64,000 nucleotides of DNA from Methylomonas rhizoryzae (GCF_008632455.1 NZ_CP043929.1:186001-250000), one strand, 5' to 3'; counted from the stretch's first letter, positions 54,783 to 64,000 are shown. The notes: a model not told the origin generated them from the sequence alone. Numbers and translations are program-made.

Positions 54783-55951
54783 TACGCTACGCCCTCCGCC
54801 AATTTAACCGCCAGTTCGGCCGCTTGATTCAAATCCGCGGCAGCTACCAGTCCCAAGCCCGATTCGTTGAGCATATTCCGCCCCAATTCGACGTTGGTTC
54901 CCTCCAATCGGACTACTACGGGGATGGTCAGGTGCATTTCCTCTACCGCAGCCAAAATACCCGAGGCGATCACGTCGCATTTGACGATGCCGCCGAAAAT
55001 GTTGACCAGCACTGCTTTGACCGTACCGTCCGACAGTATCAGCTTAAACGCTTCTTTGACTTTGTCTTTGTTGGTGCCGCCGCCAACGTCCAGGAAGTTG
55101 GCCGGTGCCCCGCCCTTTAATTTAACCATGTCCATGGTGGCCATGGCCAAGCCGGCTCCGTTCACCATGCAGCCGATGTTGCCGCCCAAGGTGATGTAAT
55201 TCAAGTCGAATTGCTTGGCTTCGGCCTCTTTGGCGTCTTCCTGGCTTACGTCGCGCAGGGCCGCAATATCCGGATGCAAAGCCAGCGCGTTATCGTCGAA
55301 ATTGATTTTTGCGTCCAGTGCCAGCAGGCGGCCGTCCTCGGTTTCTATCAATGGGTTGATCTCGATTTGGCTGCAATCTTTAGCCAAGAACAACTGATAC
55401 ATGCCGTGCAAAATAGTTTGCAGCTGCGCATGCAACGCTTTGGGCAAACCGAAAGCCGCGGCGATTTGCCGGCCTTGGTAAGCTTGCAGGCCGGCGGCCG
55501 GATGCACGCAGACTTTAACGATTTTTTCCGGCGTTTGCGCAGCGACCGCTTCGATGTCCATGCCGCCCGCGGCGGAGGCGACGAATATCAGCCGTTCCGT
55601 TTCCCTATCCAATAACAGACTCAGGTAATACTCGTTTTTGATAGCCGAAGCCTCCTCTACCCAAACACTGTTGACCGGCAAGCCGGCAGCATCGGTTTGA
55701 TGCGTCACCAAGCGGGTTGCGATCAGCGCGGCAGCCAGTTTTTCGGCGTCTTCCGGACTGCGGGCCACTTTTACCCCGCCGGCTTTACCCCGGGCACCGG
55801 CGTGTATTTGCGCTTTGACCACGACCGCGGCGGCGTCCAAGCTTTGGGCGACCTGCAGCGCTTGTTGCGCACTTTCCGCCACCCCTCCTCGTGGAACCGG
55901 GATCGAAAAATCGCGGAACAGTTGTTTGGCTTGATATTCGTGAATATTCAT
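54782..55951 (-). CDS. sucC: succinyl-CoA synthetase beta subunit
   Basis: A 389-residue ATP-grasp protein beginning MNIHEYQAKQLFRDFSIPVP. The grasp domain has KAQIHAGARGKAGGVK and EINPLIETEDGRLLALDAK; the C-terminal domain has NIFGGIVKCDVIA and FLDVGGGT. Start ATG 55951 has GGAG 12 nt upstream; the longer frame to 56014 adds unlike residues. It is the first gene of sucC-sucD-nadE-exported protein. Confidence 0.95.
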   Translation of the reverse strand: MNIHEYQAKQLFRDFSIPVPRGGVAESAQQALQVAQSLDAAAVVVKAQIHAGARGKAGGVKVARSPEDAEKLAAALIATRLVTHQTDAAGLPVNSVWVEEASAIKNEYYLSLLLDRETERLIFVASAAGGMDIEAVAAQTPEKIVKVCVHPAAGLQAYQGRQIAAAFGLPKALHAQLQTILHGMYQLFLAKDCSQIEINPLIETEDGRLLALDAKINFDDNALALHPDIAALRDVSQEDAKEAEAKQFDLNYITLGGNIGCMVNGAGLAMATMDMVKLKGGAPANFLDVGGGTNKDKVKEAFKLILSDGTVKAVLVNIFGGIVKCDVIASGILAAVEEMHLTIPVVVRLEGTNVELGRNMLNESGLGLVAAADLNQAAELAVKLAEGVA

Positions 55952-56364
55952 TAATAAAGACTCCGCAGCTTTACCGTAAGAAGGAATAATCGATATGCCG
56001 CTATCATCGCACATCGCCCGCTTAAGGCGGCAGCGAAAATGCGCGATGCGATTGCTGCGGCGGGGACCTGGGCGATTTCCAGCTGTGTCGCCGAATAAAA
56101 CTCGGCGTCATTCCGGACCGTTTGTTGGTCATCGCCTCAATTGACGGTTGCTTGTCGCAATCAGGCATAGCTTTCCAGCCAATCTAAACGCTGCGGCCTA
56201 GGCCGGGCCGCAATGTTCGAGAAGCCGAGCCGCCGAGCGAATTCAGCGGCAACGATCGCCGATAGGCATTATGCTTATGTTAATTCCCGCAGAAAAGAGC
56301 TGAAACAGGGGGGAAGCATTTCGATAAGCATATTCGCCTTACCCCCGTAACCAACCTTGTAGCG
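55952..56364. other. 413-bp divergent intergenic region, sucC/pilS
   Basis: No gene is seen. It must hold the sucC promoter (leftward) and the pilS promoter (rightward). There are GC-rich patches with short imperfect hairpins but no consensus sigma54 or sigma70 promoter that I can defend. Confidence 0.5.
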
Positions 56365-57990
56365 ATGTCCGACAATCTGGCCGATACCATTTACCCCTGC
56401 CCATTTTCCAAGGCTTACGGCATACCGAGCCGGCAAGCTTGGTTGTTGTTGAAGATTTTTTTGATTTATCGCTTCATCAGCGCCAGCTTGTTTTCCATGC
56501 TGTTTTTTTTAGGTTACGGCATGTCGCTGCTGGGATCGCATGATGAAAGACTGTATCAAGTCGTCAGCCTGAGTTATTTAGGCATTTCCTTTGGCGCCGC
56601 TCCGGTGATATTCAAGCGCTGGCTGAGTTACAACCAAGTGGCGCAACTACTGATTTTGACCGACATCGTCTGCTTGACGCTAATGATGCACGCCAGCGGT
56701 GGGGTCGCCAGCGGCGTTGGCGGTCTGCTGGCGATATCGATTGCCGCGGCCGGTCTGTTGTTGGGTGGCAAATGCGCCTTATTGGTCGCAGCTTTGGCAA
56801 CCTTGGCCGTGTTGACCGAAGAACTTTTCGCGATGTATAGCGGTTTTTTTAGTCTTAAGACCTTGAATTATTCCGGAGTATTAGGCATCGCCTTTTTTGC
56901 GATCGCGCTCATTTCGGTGGTATTGGCGCAACGCGTCGAACAATCGGTGAGTTTGGTCAAGCGGCATGCACAAACCATTACTCGCCTGGAGGAATTGAAC
57001 CATTACATCATTCAACACCTGCAATCCGGCATCATGATAGTGGACAGCCGGCAGTTCATCGTGCAATGCAACCAATCCTTGTTGCGTTTGCTTAACCTTA
57101 GCAAGCCGCCGGTCCGCTTGGCGGACTTTTCCCCGGATATTCAACAGGCGTTTTTGCTGTGGCTTGAGCATCCCGATAGCGATTTCGCAATTATCGACAT
57201 CGGGCAAAGCTCGGAGGTCCACGTGCGCTTCTCTCCGCTGCCGGTGGAGGGCGAGGGTTTGCACTTGCTGATCGTCGAAGACATTGCCTTATACAATCAG
57301 CGCTTGCAGCAAACAAAGCTGGCGTCGTTGGGCCGTTTGACCGCGAGTATCGCCCATGAAATTCGCAACCCGCTCAGCGCGATTAACCATGCCAGTCAGC
57401 TATTGTCCGAGTCGGCGGATTTAACGGGCGAAGACCTGCGCTTGACCAGTATCATTCGCAATCATTGCCGGAGGGTCAATAAAATCATCGAAGACATATT
57501 GACCTTATCGCGGCGCGAGCCTTCGCAGAGACAACGCATTGCACTCGACCAATGGCTGCCGGCCTTCGTGCAGGAACAAAATCAATTGTACGGCAGCAAG
57601 AAGCCGGCATTCGAACTGCAGAGTAAAACCAAAGGGCTGAACGTTTACGTAGACTCCGGGCATTTAAAACAGATTCTGGACAATCTATGCGCCAATGCTT
57701 TGAAATATGGTCAACCGGAACTCGGCCCGATTATGATAGAGGCGGACTTTTTCGCACAACGGCCATGTATCCGGGTGATCGATAACGGACACGGACTAGC
57801 CGGCGAACACCTCGCCCACCTGTTCGAACCGTTCTTCACCACTTCGCATCAGGGAACCGGCTTGGGCTTGTATATCTCCAAAGAGTTGGCCGAATTGAAT
57901 CAAGCCGAATTAATTTACGCCAGGCAGCATGATAGAACTTGCTTTACCTTGTATTTGGCGAATGCCGACCACGTAGTAATAGAAATATGA
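56365..57990 (+). CDS. pilS: PilS-type sensor histidine kinase
   Basis: A 541-residue kinase with six N-terminal membrane helices (about residues 20-195), a PAS-like segment (LEELNHYIIQHLQSGIMIVD, a PilS trademark) and a kinase core: H-box SIAHEIRNPLSAINHASQLL, N-box NLCANALKYG, G boxes DNGHGLA and GTGLGLYISKEL. In Pseudomonas PilS senses pilin in the membrane and controls pilA through PilR. It overlaps pilR by ATGA. Confidence 0.92.
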   Translation: MSDNLADTIYPCPFSKAYGIPSRQAWLLLKIFLIYRFISASLFSMLFFLGYGMSLLGSHDERLYQVVSLSYLGISFGAAPVIFKRWLSYNQVAQLLILTDIVCLTLMMHASGGVASGVGGLLAISIAAAGLLLGGKCALLVAALATLAVLTEELFAMYSGFFSLKTLNYSGVLGIAFFAIALISVVLAQRVEQSVSLVKRHAQTITRLEELNHYIIQHLQSGIMIVDSRQFIVQCNQSLLRLLNLSKPPVRLADFSPDIQQAFLLWLEHPDSDFAIIDIGQSSEVHVRFSPLPVEGEGLHLLIVEDIALYNQRLQQTKLASLGRLTASIAHEIRNPLSAINHASQLLSESADLTGEDLRLTSIIRNHCRRVNKIIEDILTLSRREPSQRQRIALDQWLPAFVQEQNQLYGSKKPAFELQSKTKGLNVYVDSGHLKQILDNLCANALKYGQPELGPIMIEADFFAQRPCIRVIDNGHGLAGEHLAHLFEPFFTTSHQGTGLGLYISKELAELNQAELIYARQHDRTCFTLYLANADHVVIEI

Positions 57991-59339
57991 CCAAACCCGT
58001 TGCATTACTGGTAGACGACGAGCCCGACATTTTGGAGCTACTGGAAATTACCCTGAATCGCATGGACATTCAAACCTGCGGCGCACAAACTTTGGCGCAA
58101 GCCAAACAGTTGCTGGCCAATCAATCGTTCGATTTATGCTTGACCGACATGCGCTTGCCGGACGGAGACGGCTTGGAGTTGGTCGATTTGATTCAAAGTA
58201 CCGGCTTGTCGCTGCCGGTTGCCGTAATCACCGCGCATGCCAGCGTCGACGTCGCAATCAAAGCCATGAAAAAAGGCGCTTTCGATTTTTTGACTAAACC
58301 GGTGGATTTACAGGCGTTAAGGCAGTTGATCGGCAACGCTTTACAGATATCCGAGCTGCAAGGCGCCAGCAAGGAACGCCGCACCCGCGATACTTTGCTC
58401 GGCGAATCGGCGGCGATGCGGGAAATTCGCTCCAAGATTCAAAAAGTCGCCAGAAACCAGGCGCCGATTTATATCAGCGGTGAATCGGGGTCGGGCAAGG
58501 AATTGGTGGCCAAGTTGATCCATCAACAAAGTCCGCGGGCGGACAAAGCCTTCGTTGCGATCAACTGCGGGGCGATCCCGCCTGAATTGATGGAAAGCGA
58601 ATTTTTCGGACATAAGCGCGGCAGTTTTAGCGGTGCGATAGCCGACAAACAAGGCTTTTTTCAAGCGGCGCACGGCGGAACCTTGTTCTTGGACGAAGTC
58701 GCCGATCTGCCGTTGGCCTTGCAGGTTAAACTACTCAGAGCCATTCAGGAAAAGAAAGTACGGCCGATAGGCGAACAACAGGAAGTAGCGGTGGACATAC
58801 GCTTACTCAGCGCCACCCACAAGGATTTGGCGAAAATGGTACAGGAAGGCAGTTTTCGTCAGGATTTATATTACAGGATCAACGTCATCGAACTCAGCTT
58901 GCCACCGTTACGGGCCCGCGCCGAAGACATCCCCCAACTGGCATTGCACGTGCTGCAACGATTGGCCAAGGCTAACGGCGTGCTTACCCCGCAACTGAGT
59001 GCATCCGCCCTCGCCGCACTGCAGCAATACGAATTTCCCGGCAACGTCCGAGAGCTCGAAAATATTTTGGAGCGCGCGTTGGCCTTGCACGAAGGCGATT
59101 GCATAGACGCCGGCGATTTAAACATACCGGCGCAGCACGGCAATGCGAGCTTTAACCGGGAACAGCAAGAAAGCGCACGGAAAAACATGACGTTGGAAAG
59201 CTATTTGCAAAACGTCGAAAAACGGGCGCTGACAGCGGCGCTGCAACAAAACAGCTGGAACAAAACGGCAACTGCACAACAACTTGGAATGACGTTTCGT
59301 TCCTTGTGTTTCAGACTGAAAAAATTCGGCTTGGATTGA
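57987..59339 (+). CDS. pilR: PilR-type sigma54 response regulator
   Basis: A 450-residue activator: receiver (LVDDEPDILELLEITL, acceptor Asp in LCLTDMRLPDGDG), AAA+ domain with Walker A GESGSGKE, the sigma54-contact loop GSFSGA (a tolerated form of GAFTGA), Walker B GGTLFLDE and FRQDLYYRINVIEL, and a C-terminal Fis-type helix-turn-helix (NSWNKTATAQQLGMTFRSL). Unlike NtrX in this window all activator motifs are present. It should drive pilin transcription. The frame from 57939 is longer but lies inside pilS. Confidence 0.93.
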   Translation: MTKPVALLVDDEPDILELLEITLNRMDIQTCGAQTLAQAKQLLANQSFDLCLTDMRLPDGDGLELVDLIQSTGLSLPVAVITAHASVDVAIKAMKKGAFDFLTKPVDLQALRQLIGNALQISELQGASKERRTRDTLLGESAAMREIRSKIQKVARNQAPIYISGESGSGKELVAKLIHQQSPRADKAFVAINCGAIPPELMESEFFGHKRGSFSGAIADKQGFFQAAHGGTLFLDEVADLPLALQVKLLRAIQEKKVRPIGEQQEVAVDIRLLSATHKDLAKMVQEGSFRQDLYYRINVIELSLPPLRARAEDIPQLALHVLQRLAKANGVLTPQLSASALAALQQYEFPGNVRELENILERALALHEGDCIDAGDLNIPAQHGNASFNREQQESARKNMTLESYLQNVEKRALTAALQQNSWNKTATAQQLGMTFRSLCFRLKKFGLD

Positions 59340-59346
59340 GCGACCG

Positions 59347-59850
59347 TTACCGGTATTTTTCCATGCTTTTCAATTGGTCGAGAGCGGATTGAATCTTGGT
59401 ATGCGTTTCGTCATCCAATTCGTTGTTTTTATATATTTTATCCAGCAGCCCTTCCTCTACTAACGCTTCTTTGATCCAGCGTTTAACGAAAGCATAATTG
59501 CCGGTGATTTTGACAATTTCCCCGGTCTTTGGATTTTTGATTTGATCACGCGCAAGCGCGGGGCCGGCAGCTACGGGCTTGGGTGTGGTAGTGGCTTTAG
59601 ATTTAGCGGCGGGTTTTTTGGCCGCCGGTTTACTCGATGTTTTTACGGGAGGGGCAACCGGAACCGGGGTGGAAGGCGGCGCAGAGACGCTTACAGCCGT
59701 TTGCGTTTGCTCGATTTCCGCGTCCTTTGGGGGTGGGGGCGGCGTATCCAAGGCATCGCCGGATTCCGGTTTGCCCTTATTATCCGCAACGACTTCGAAT
59801 AGTACATAAGCCACAAAAATGGTAGTCGCAACAAAAAGCAGTTCTGCCAT
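59347..59850 (-). CDS. membrane-anchored Pro/Ala/Lys-rich protein
   Basis: A 167-residue protein: a single N-terminal helix (AELLFVATTIFVAYVLFEVV), a long disordered linker with TPPPPPKD and Lys-Ala-Pro repeats (SKPAAKKPAAKSKATTTPKP), and a compact C-terminal domain of about 70 residues (KNPKTGEIVKITGNYAFVKR; LVEEGLLDKIYKNNELDDET). The ATG at 59850 has GGGGAGAGG upstream; 59910 is rejected. The layout suggests a tethered cytosolic or periplasmic domain reaching across distance, but I do not recognise the family. It converges with pilR (7-nt gap). Confidence 0.7.
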   Translation of the reverse strand: MAELLFVATTIFVAYVLFEVVADNKGKPESGDALDTPPPPPKDAEIEQTQTAVSVSAPPSTPVPVAPPVKTSSKPAAKKPAAKSKATTTPKPVAAGPALARDQIKNPKTGEIVKITGNYAFVKRWIKEALVEEGLLDKIYKNNELDDETHTKIQSALDQLKSMEKYR

Positions 59851-59989
59851 AACCTCTCCCCTTGGTTGTTTTAGTTTTAAGAATAATGAGATAGCAATAA
59901 GGTATATCAAATTCGAATATACCAGACCCTATAAACGCGGTAAACCGCAAACCCTAAATTAACCGGTTTATCTCGAGTTTGTAGCCCGA

Positions 59990-61858
59990 TTATTCGTCGG
60001 TCGTGTCCGCGTTTTCGGATTGACTTTTCGGCACCTGATTTTTTTGCGAATTCAATAAGATGGACAAGGCCACTTGTTGCCCGTCGAGTAAGTTGCGTTC
60101 CGGGCGGCCGAAGGCGTAGCCTTGCCCGAGGTTGACGCCAAACTCTTTTAACTTGAGGGCAATATTCGGAGTTTCGACAAATTCGGCGATAGTTCTTTTG
60201 CCGAGTTTTCCGGCAATTTCGACCATGGATTTGACCAAGATTTGGTCTGTTTCGTTATGGTCCAAATTTCTGACAAACTGGCCGTCAATTTTCACGAAAT
60301 CGACCGGGAAAAACTTCAAATAATTAAACGAGCAAAACCCGGCACCGAAATCGTCCAGCGCAAATTTACAACCTAACTCCCTTATTTTGTTGATCATATC
60401 GCGCGTGCGTTCGAAATTGTCGACCGCTGCGGTTTCGGTGATTTCGAAGGTCAGGCGGCCGGCGTCCACCCAGGTTAATTCCAGCTTATCGCGTATCACT
60501 TGCAACAAATCCGGGTATTCGAACGCCGTACCCGACAAATTGATCGCTAGCGACACGCGGGAAAGATAGGGCGGCAGCGAGGCTAGAAAATCGATGGCGT
60601 GTTCGACCACCCATAAATCGAGGGCGTGGATTAAACCCATACGCTCCGCAACCGGAATGAACTGATCGGGCGTGATAATTTGGCCGTCTTCGCCGCGCAT
60701 TCTCAACAGCACTTCGTAGTGGGAAATATCGCCGTTATTCAGCTGCACGACCGGTTGGAACACCAAAAACAAGTCGTTATCCCGCATGGCTTTGCGAATG
60801 ATGGGCACCCAGTAGATGTCGCGGCGGCGTTCTTTGACCGACTGATCTTCGTGGTTATAAATTCTAATTTTGTCCCGGCCGCTGATTTTTGCGAATTTGC
60901 AGGCCTGGCGCGCGTGCAAGATCATTTCGCCGGGATGTTGGGCGGGATTGGCGGTATCGAGCGAGGCAACACCTATGGAGACGCTGACGCTGTAGCAGAT
61001 TTCGCCGGTAAAAAATCGAAAATTCTCCACCGTCGCGCGTATGGTTTCCGCCAGCACATAGGCTTGTTTTTGCGCTTTGTTTTCCAGGAACAGGCAAAAC
61101 TCGTCCGCGCCTATCCTGGCGAACAAGCTGTTCGCCGGAATCAATTTACGAATCAGTATGGTCAGTTCCACAAGTAAGCGGTCACCGACATCGAAACCCT
61201 CCAGCTCGTTGATTAAACTGAAGCGATCGATGTCGATAAACAGCAATGACCCCTCTTTTTTCATCTTGTTGCTGAGGTTCATAATCAGCTTCAGCTGGCG
61301 CTCGAAACTGCTACGATTGAATAAGCCGGTCAATTCGTCGTGAGCGACCAGAAACTTTAATTTGGCCTCGATCACACTTTTGGATGCCAGTTCGTTAATC
61401 AACTGTTCTTCTTGTTGATGGCGTAATAAACGTTCCTGCTTTAACCGCAGCAAAAAATTGACCGCCAATATCAGCGTGTTGGTATCCAGAGGCAGCTTGA
61501 GCTGGTAGGTCAGACATTGGTCTCCGGCGGAATGACTAGCAGGCCGCGTCGTAAAATTGCCGGAGTTCTGCCCCATAATAACGAACGGAATGAAACAACC
61601 GTCGCCTATCCCGGATAAGCTTTGATGCACTTCCTGCCAAACGCAGCCGGGCAACAGCTCGTTCAGAATAATCAAACCGATTCTGTCCGGCTGATCGTGA
61701 AATGGCCTGAGAATGTCGTAGATAGAACCGCCGTTCGCGGCTTGGCGGACGTCGCTAAATCCGTTTTGCTGCAAAGAAACGATGATCTGCTGCGCGGCGG
61801 TTTTGTCGTGCTCGGCAACGATGACGAGTTTTTCTTTCAAAGAGTCGCAAACAGTCAT
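59990..61858 (-). CDS. GGDEF-EAL protein with degenerate receiver
   Basis: A 622-residue cytosolic protein for cyclic-di-GMP turnover. Residues 8-135 fold like a receiver, but the acceptor Asp is Asn66 (LIILNELLP). The GGDEF domain has HDELTGLFNR and a GADEF in place of GGDEF (250-254), so synthesis may be reduced; no standard RxxD inhibitory site is evident. The EAL domain has EVLLR (382-386), DDFGAGFCSFNYLKFFPVDF and KIDG, and looks able to hydrolyse c-di-GMP. Net phosphodiesterase activity is the best guess. Divergent from the HDOD gene. Confidence 0.85.
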   Translation of the reverse strand: MTVCDSLKEKLVIVAEHDKTAAQQIIVSLQQNGFSDVRQAANGGSIYDILRPFHDQPDRIGLIILNELLPGCVWQEVHQSLSGIGDGCFIPFVIMGQNSGNFTTRPASHSAGDQCLTYQLKLPLDTNTLILAVNFLLRLKQERLLRHQQEEQLINELASKSVIEAKLKFLVAHDELTGLFNRSSFERQLKLIMNLSNKMKKEGSLLFIDIDRFSLINELEGFDVGDRLLVELTILIRKLIPANSLFARIGADEFCLFLENKAQKQAYVLAETIRATVENFRFFTGEICYSVSVSIGVASLDTANPAQHPGEMILHARQACKFAKISGRDKIRIYNHEDQSVKERRRDIYWVPIIRKAMRDNDLFLVFQPVVQLNNGDISHYEVLLRMRGEDGQIITPDQFIPVAERMGLIHALDLWVVEHAIDFLASLPPYLSRVSLAINLSGTAFEYPDLLQVIRDKLELTWVDAGRLTFEITETAAVDNFERTRDMINKIRELGCKFALDDFGAGFCSFNYLKFFPVDFVKIDGQFVRNLDHNETDQILVKSMVEIAGKLGKRTIAEFVETPNIALKLKEFGVNLGQGYAFGRPERNLLDGQQVALSILLNSQKNQVPKSQSENADTTDE

Positions 61859-62039
61859 ATACCATCCAGGTATGTTGGGTTATAAAAGGAGGCGGCGCTA
61901 AATCAAAAGCGTAATGTAATTAATTGCTTACGCTAGACTTGTATTTCTGCGGATAAAAGATAAGCTAAAAGTGTGTCCGCCCCCCATAACTCAAGGCTAA
62001 GGCCAGTATAGGCGCAATTTTCGCATTTGTAATTTGTTA

Positions 62040-62885
62040 ATGACAATTTTTACTCAAACGCTGAAGGCAGAAGATTTATTACGAGGCGATCTAAAGTTAG
62101 CGTCGCCGCCTACCGTTTATCTGGCATTAACCAAAGTTATCGAAGACCCAAACAAATCCAATCGCGATGCTGCCGCAGTCATAGAAAGCGATGCCGGCTT
62201 GGCAATGCGTTTGCTTAAAATCGTCAATAGTGCTTATTTCGGCTTTCCTGCCAAAGTCAGCTCGCTACCGCTCGCGGTTTCTCTGATCGGGGTTAGAGAA
62301 CTGCAAAATTTGGTGCTGGCGACTTTGGTGATCGAGCGATTTTCCGAGTTACCCGGCCAGCAGTTTTCCATACACGACTTTTGGGCCAGAAATTTGCGTT
62401 GCGCGCTCGCCGCACGGCATTTGGATGTTTTGTCGGGCAAAAAATATGCGGATACCGCTTTTTTATGCGGCTTGGTGCATAACATCGGTCAGTTGGTTAT
62501 GTACAGGCGCATACCGGTGCTGGCCAGAGAAGTAGACCTGCTATTGCGCGCACAAACTTCGCCCGACATCGACGAAGCAACGATAGAGACACAGATCATC
62601 GGTTTCGATAGGTACCAAGTCGGCGCCGCCTTATCGACCATGTGGAAGTTACCGCCGATAGTGACTGATTCGATACGTTTGCATCGGTTTCCCGATTTTA
62701 CCGGCGAGCATGCGCAGATAGCGGCATTGGTGAGATTAGCCAATCAACTGAGCAAAGTGGATATGCCGGCACTTTCCGCGGCGATCGACGGGGTGGATTT
62801 AGGCGTGGAACAGATTAGCGCCGTGCTCGACCGCGTTCACGAGGAGTTTGCAACCTTATTCGATTTGTTTTATCCGCCGACGTAA
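62040..62885 (+). CDS. HDOD-domain signalling protein
   Basis: A 281-residue protein with an HDOD domain: LASPPTVYLALTKVIEDPNK, MRLLKIVNSAYFGFPAKVSS, AVSLIGVRELQNLVLATLV and LVHNIGQLV. HDOD proteins are HD-phosphohydrolase relatives usually lacking catalysis and acting in regulation, often with c-di-GMP proteins such as its divergent neighbour. Here the HD pair is not complete. ATG 62040 is preferred over TTG 62034. Confidence 0.88.
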   Translation: MTIFTQTLKAEDLLRGDLKLASPPTVYLALTKVIEDPNKSNRDAAAVIESDAGLAMRLLKIVNSAYFGFPAKVSSLPLAVSLIGVRELQNLVLATLVIERFSELPGQQFSIHDFWARNLRCALAARHLDVLSGKKYADTAFLCGLVHNIGQLVMYRRIPVLAREVDLLLRAQTSPDIDEATIETQIIGFDRYQVGAALSTMWKLPPIVTDSIRLHRFPDFTGEHAQIAALVRLANQLSKVDMPALSAAIDGVDLGVEQISAVLDRVHEEFATLFDLFYPPT

Positions 62886-63071
62886 CGTCGAGAAATAACC
62901 GGCTCGATAATACTTTTGGAGCGACGAGTTCCCGATAAACACGATTCCGCGAGAAGGCAATGCACATGACGCCGCTCGGAAGAACATACAGCAACGAAAC
63001 TGCTTTTAACCACCGAGTTTGTGATAATGACCCGCCGTCGGCTATGAGCCGATATCATCCCTTGAATATCG

Positions 63072-63416
63072 ATGCAGAGAATTTATTATCACTATGCGGC
63101 GTTAGCCGGTTTTTTCGGTTTGTTTTTTTTGCTGATGGCCTGGCCGACCTTGTTAGCGCCGAACACCGGTTTACCCAAGGCGTTGCTGTTGATCGTCAGT
63201 GTCGGGCCATTGTTGTTACCGTTCAAAGGCTTTTTAAAGGGGCGCTTGAAAAGTTGCACCTGGATGAGCTATCTGAGCCTTCCATATCTGCTACACGGCA
63301 TTACCGAGGCTTATGCCGATCCCATTCAAAGGCCGTTTGCATTAACCGAAGCGATATTCAGCTTGCTGCTTTGTTTCGGCGCAGGGTGCTACGTTTATAC
63401 GGCGGAAAAGCGTTAA
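63072..63416 (+). CDS. DUF2069 membrane protein
   Basis: A 114-residue protein with four membrane helices (AALAGFFGLFFLLMAWPTLL; LPKALLLIVSVGPLLLPFKG; CTWMSYLSLPYLLHGITEAY; AIFSLLLCFGAGCYVY). The family is often beside hda in gammaproteobacteria, as here, and has no assigned function. It ends 5 nt before the hda start, so they are likely one transcription unit. Confidence 0.85.
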   Translation: MQRIYYHYAALAGFFGLFFLLMAWPTLLAPNTGLPKALLLIVSVGPLLLPFKGFLKGRLKSCTWMSYLSLPYLLHGITEAYADPIQRPFALTEAIFSLLLCFGAGCYVYTAEKR

Positions 63417-63421
63417 ATTTC

Positions 63422-64000
63422 ATGCCCGAACAACTGATAGTGCAATTCGAATATCGGAGCGACCGAACGTTTGCCGGCTATTACCCGGGGGCAAACGCCG
63501 AAGTGCTAAGGCATTTGCAACGCACGGCCATAGGCGAAGGCGAACAACAAATTTTTTTGTGGGGTAGCCGCGGCGGCGGGAAAAGCCATTTGTTGCAAGC
63601 ATGCTGCCAATTCGCCAAGGCGCAAGGCAAGGATACGTTTTATCTGGATCTTTCCGTCCAAAGTCTGCCAAATCCTAACATCTTGGACGGTTTGGAGCAC
63701 GCCGAGTTGGTATGTCTGGACGACATCCATAAAATTGCCGGCCAGCCTGATTGGGAACTGGCCCTTTTTCGGTTTTACAACGCGCACAGACAAAACGATA
63801 ACCGTCTCATTCTATCGGCCGAAAGCCCACCTAAATACCTGGCTCTGCAATTACCCGATTTAAAAACGCGCATGGCTTGGGGATTGACGCTGAAAATCCA
63901 AGACATGGACGACGTCCAATTGAGCGAAGCGTTGCGTTTCAAAGCGAGGTACTTAGGGTTTGATATGCCGACTAAAGTAGCGCGGTTTTTAATCGCGCGT
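63422..64000 (+). CDS. hda: Hda, DnaA regulatory inactivator (3' end outside window)
   Basis: The first 193 residues of a DnaA-related AAA+ protein. It begins PEQLIVQFEYRSDRTFAGYY (with the clamp-binding QL-x-(V/L) type motif near the N-terminus), then Walker A GSRGGGKSHLLQA, Walker B LVCLDDIHKI and sensor region RLILSAESPP, followed by DLKTRMAWGLTLKIQDMDD. Hda with the sliding clamp stimulates DnaA-ATP hydrolysis after initiation. Length so far fits; about 40 residues lie beyond the window. Confidence 0.92.
   Translation, partial: MPEQLIVQFEYRSDRTFAGYYPGANAEVLRHLQRTAIGEGEQQIFLWGSRGGGKSHLLQACCQFAKAQGKDTFYLDLSVQSLPNPNILDGLEHAELVCLDDIHKIAGQPDWELALFRFYNAHRQNDNRLILSAESPPKYLALQLPDLKTRMAWGLTLKIQDMDDVQLSEALRFKARYLGFDMPTKVARFLIAR

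Noticed and set aside
53910..55951. Malate-CoA ligase (mtkAB) instead of sucCD
   Set aside because: No serine-cycle genes are adjacent and the sequence patterns fit succinyl-CoA synthetase; not excluded without phylogeny.

Overview
The window reads as the chromosome of a gammaproteobacterium, most plausibly a Methylococcales (Methylomonas-like) methanotroph. That placement is an inference from gene content and order: regBA, def-fmt-rsmB followed by a DUF4390 gene and ntrYX, nifJ with a dihydroorotate-dehydrogenase-like partner, sucCD-nadE, pilSR, DUF2069 and hda. No methane-oxidation gene is present to confirm it.

Left flank (1-16,577): core genes. A partial aldo/keto reductase and an NTF2-like protein precede a long minus-strand cluster, read right to left as regB-regA-vanZ-like, def-fmt-rsmB, DUF4390-ntrY-ntrX. 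Then on the plus strand come an SDR oxidoreductase, nifJ and its partner. NtrX looks unable to act as a normal sigma54 activator.

Accessory region (about 16,600-46,650): scrambled IS21 debris leads to a tRNA-Lys gene. Its 3' 46 bp recur at 28,589, bounding a temperate filamentous (inovirus-like) prophage of about 10.7 kb. The prophage has integrase, Rep, DUF4417 protein, Zot/pI, pVI, pIII, a 23-residue coat candidate, major coat protein and ssDNA-binding candidate. It also has a 485-bp intergenic region with two large imperfect palindromes (likely origin/packaging signal), an excisionase/repressor pair, and cargo consisting of a membrane-anchored Mrr-type nuclease and HicBA. Beyond attR lie an older integrase stump, an IS21 end, two tail-to-tail IS3 copies (one broken), a beheaded ATPase, a complete four-gene Wadjet system (jetABCD) and hipBA with three evenly spaced operator-like repeats. 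These are followed by an AT-rich 755-residue protein that I read as a PD-(D/E)XK-like, winged-helix and PIN fusion, a Fic protein, an antitoxin-like remnant, a second integrase and another IS21 end. This is a layered defence island.

Right flank (46,679-64,000): core genes resume with two MacB-like permeases lacking an ATPase partner, an EamA transporter, a membrane protein with a CxxCH haem motif, and a sucC-sucD-nadE-periplasmic protein cluster. After these come pilSR, a membrane-anchored Pro/Ala/Lys-rich protein, a GGDEF-EAL protein, an HDOD protein, a DUF2069 protein and the start of hda.

Most promising for new biology: the 755-residue nuclease fusion (40,838-43,105), the inovirus with nuclease/HicBA cargo and its palindromic intergenic region, and the regulatory repeats at hipBA and jetA.
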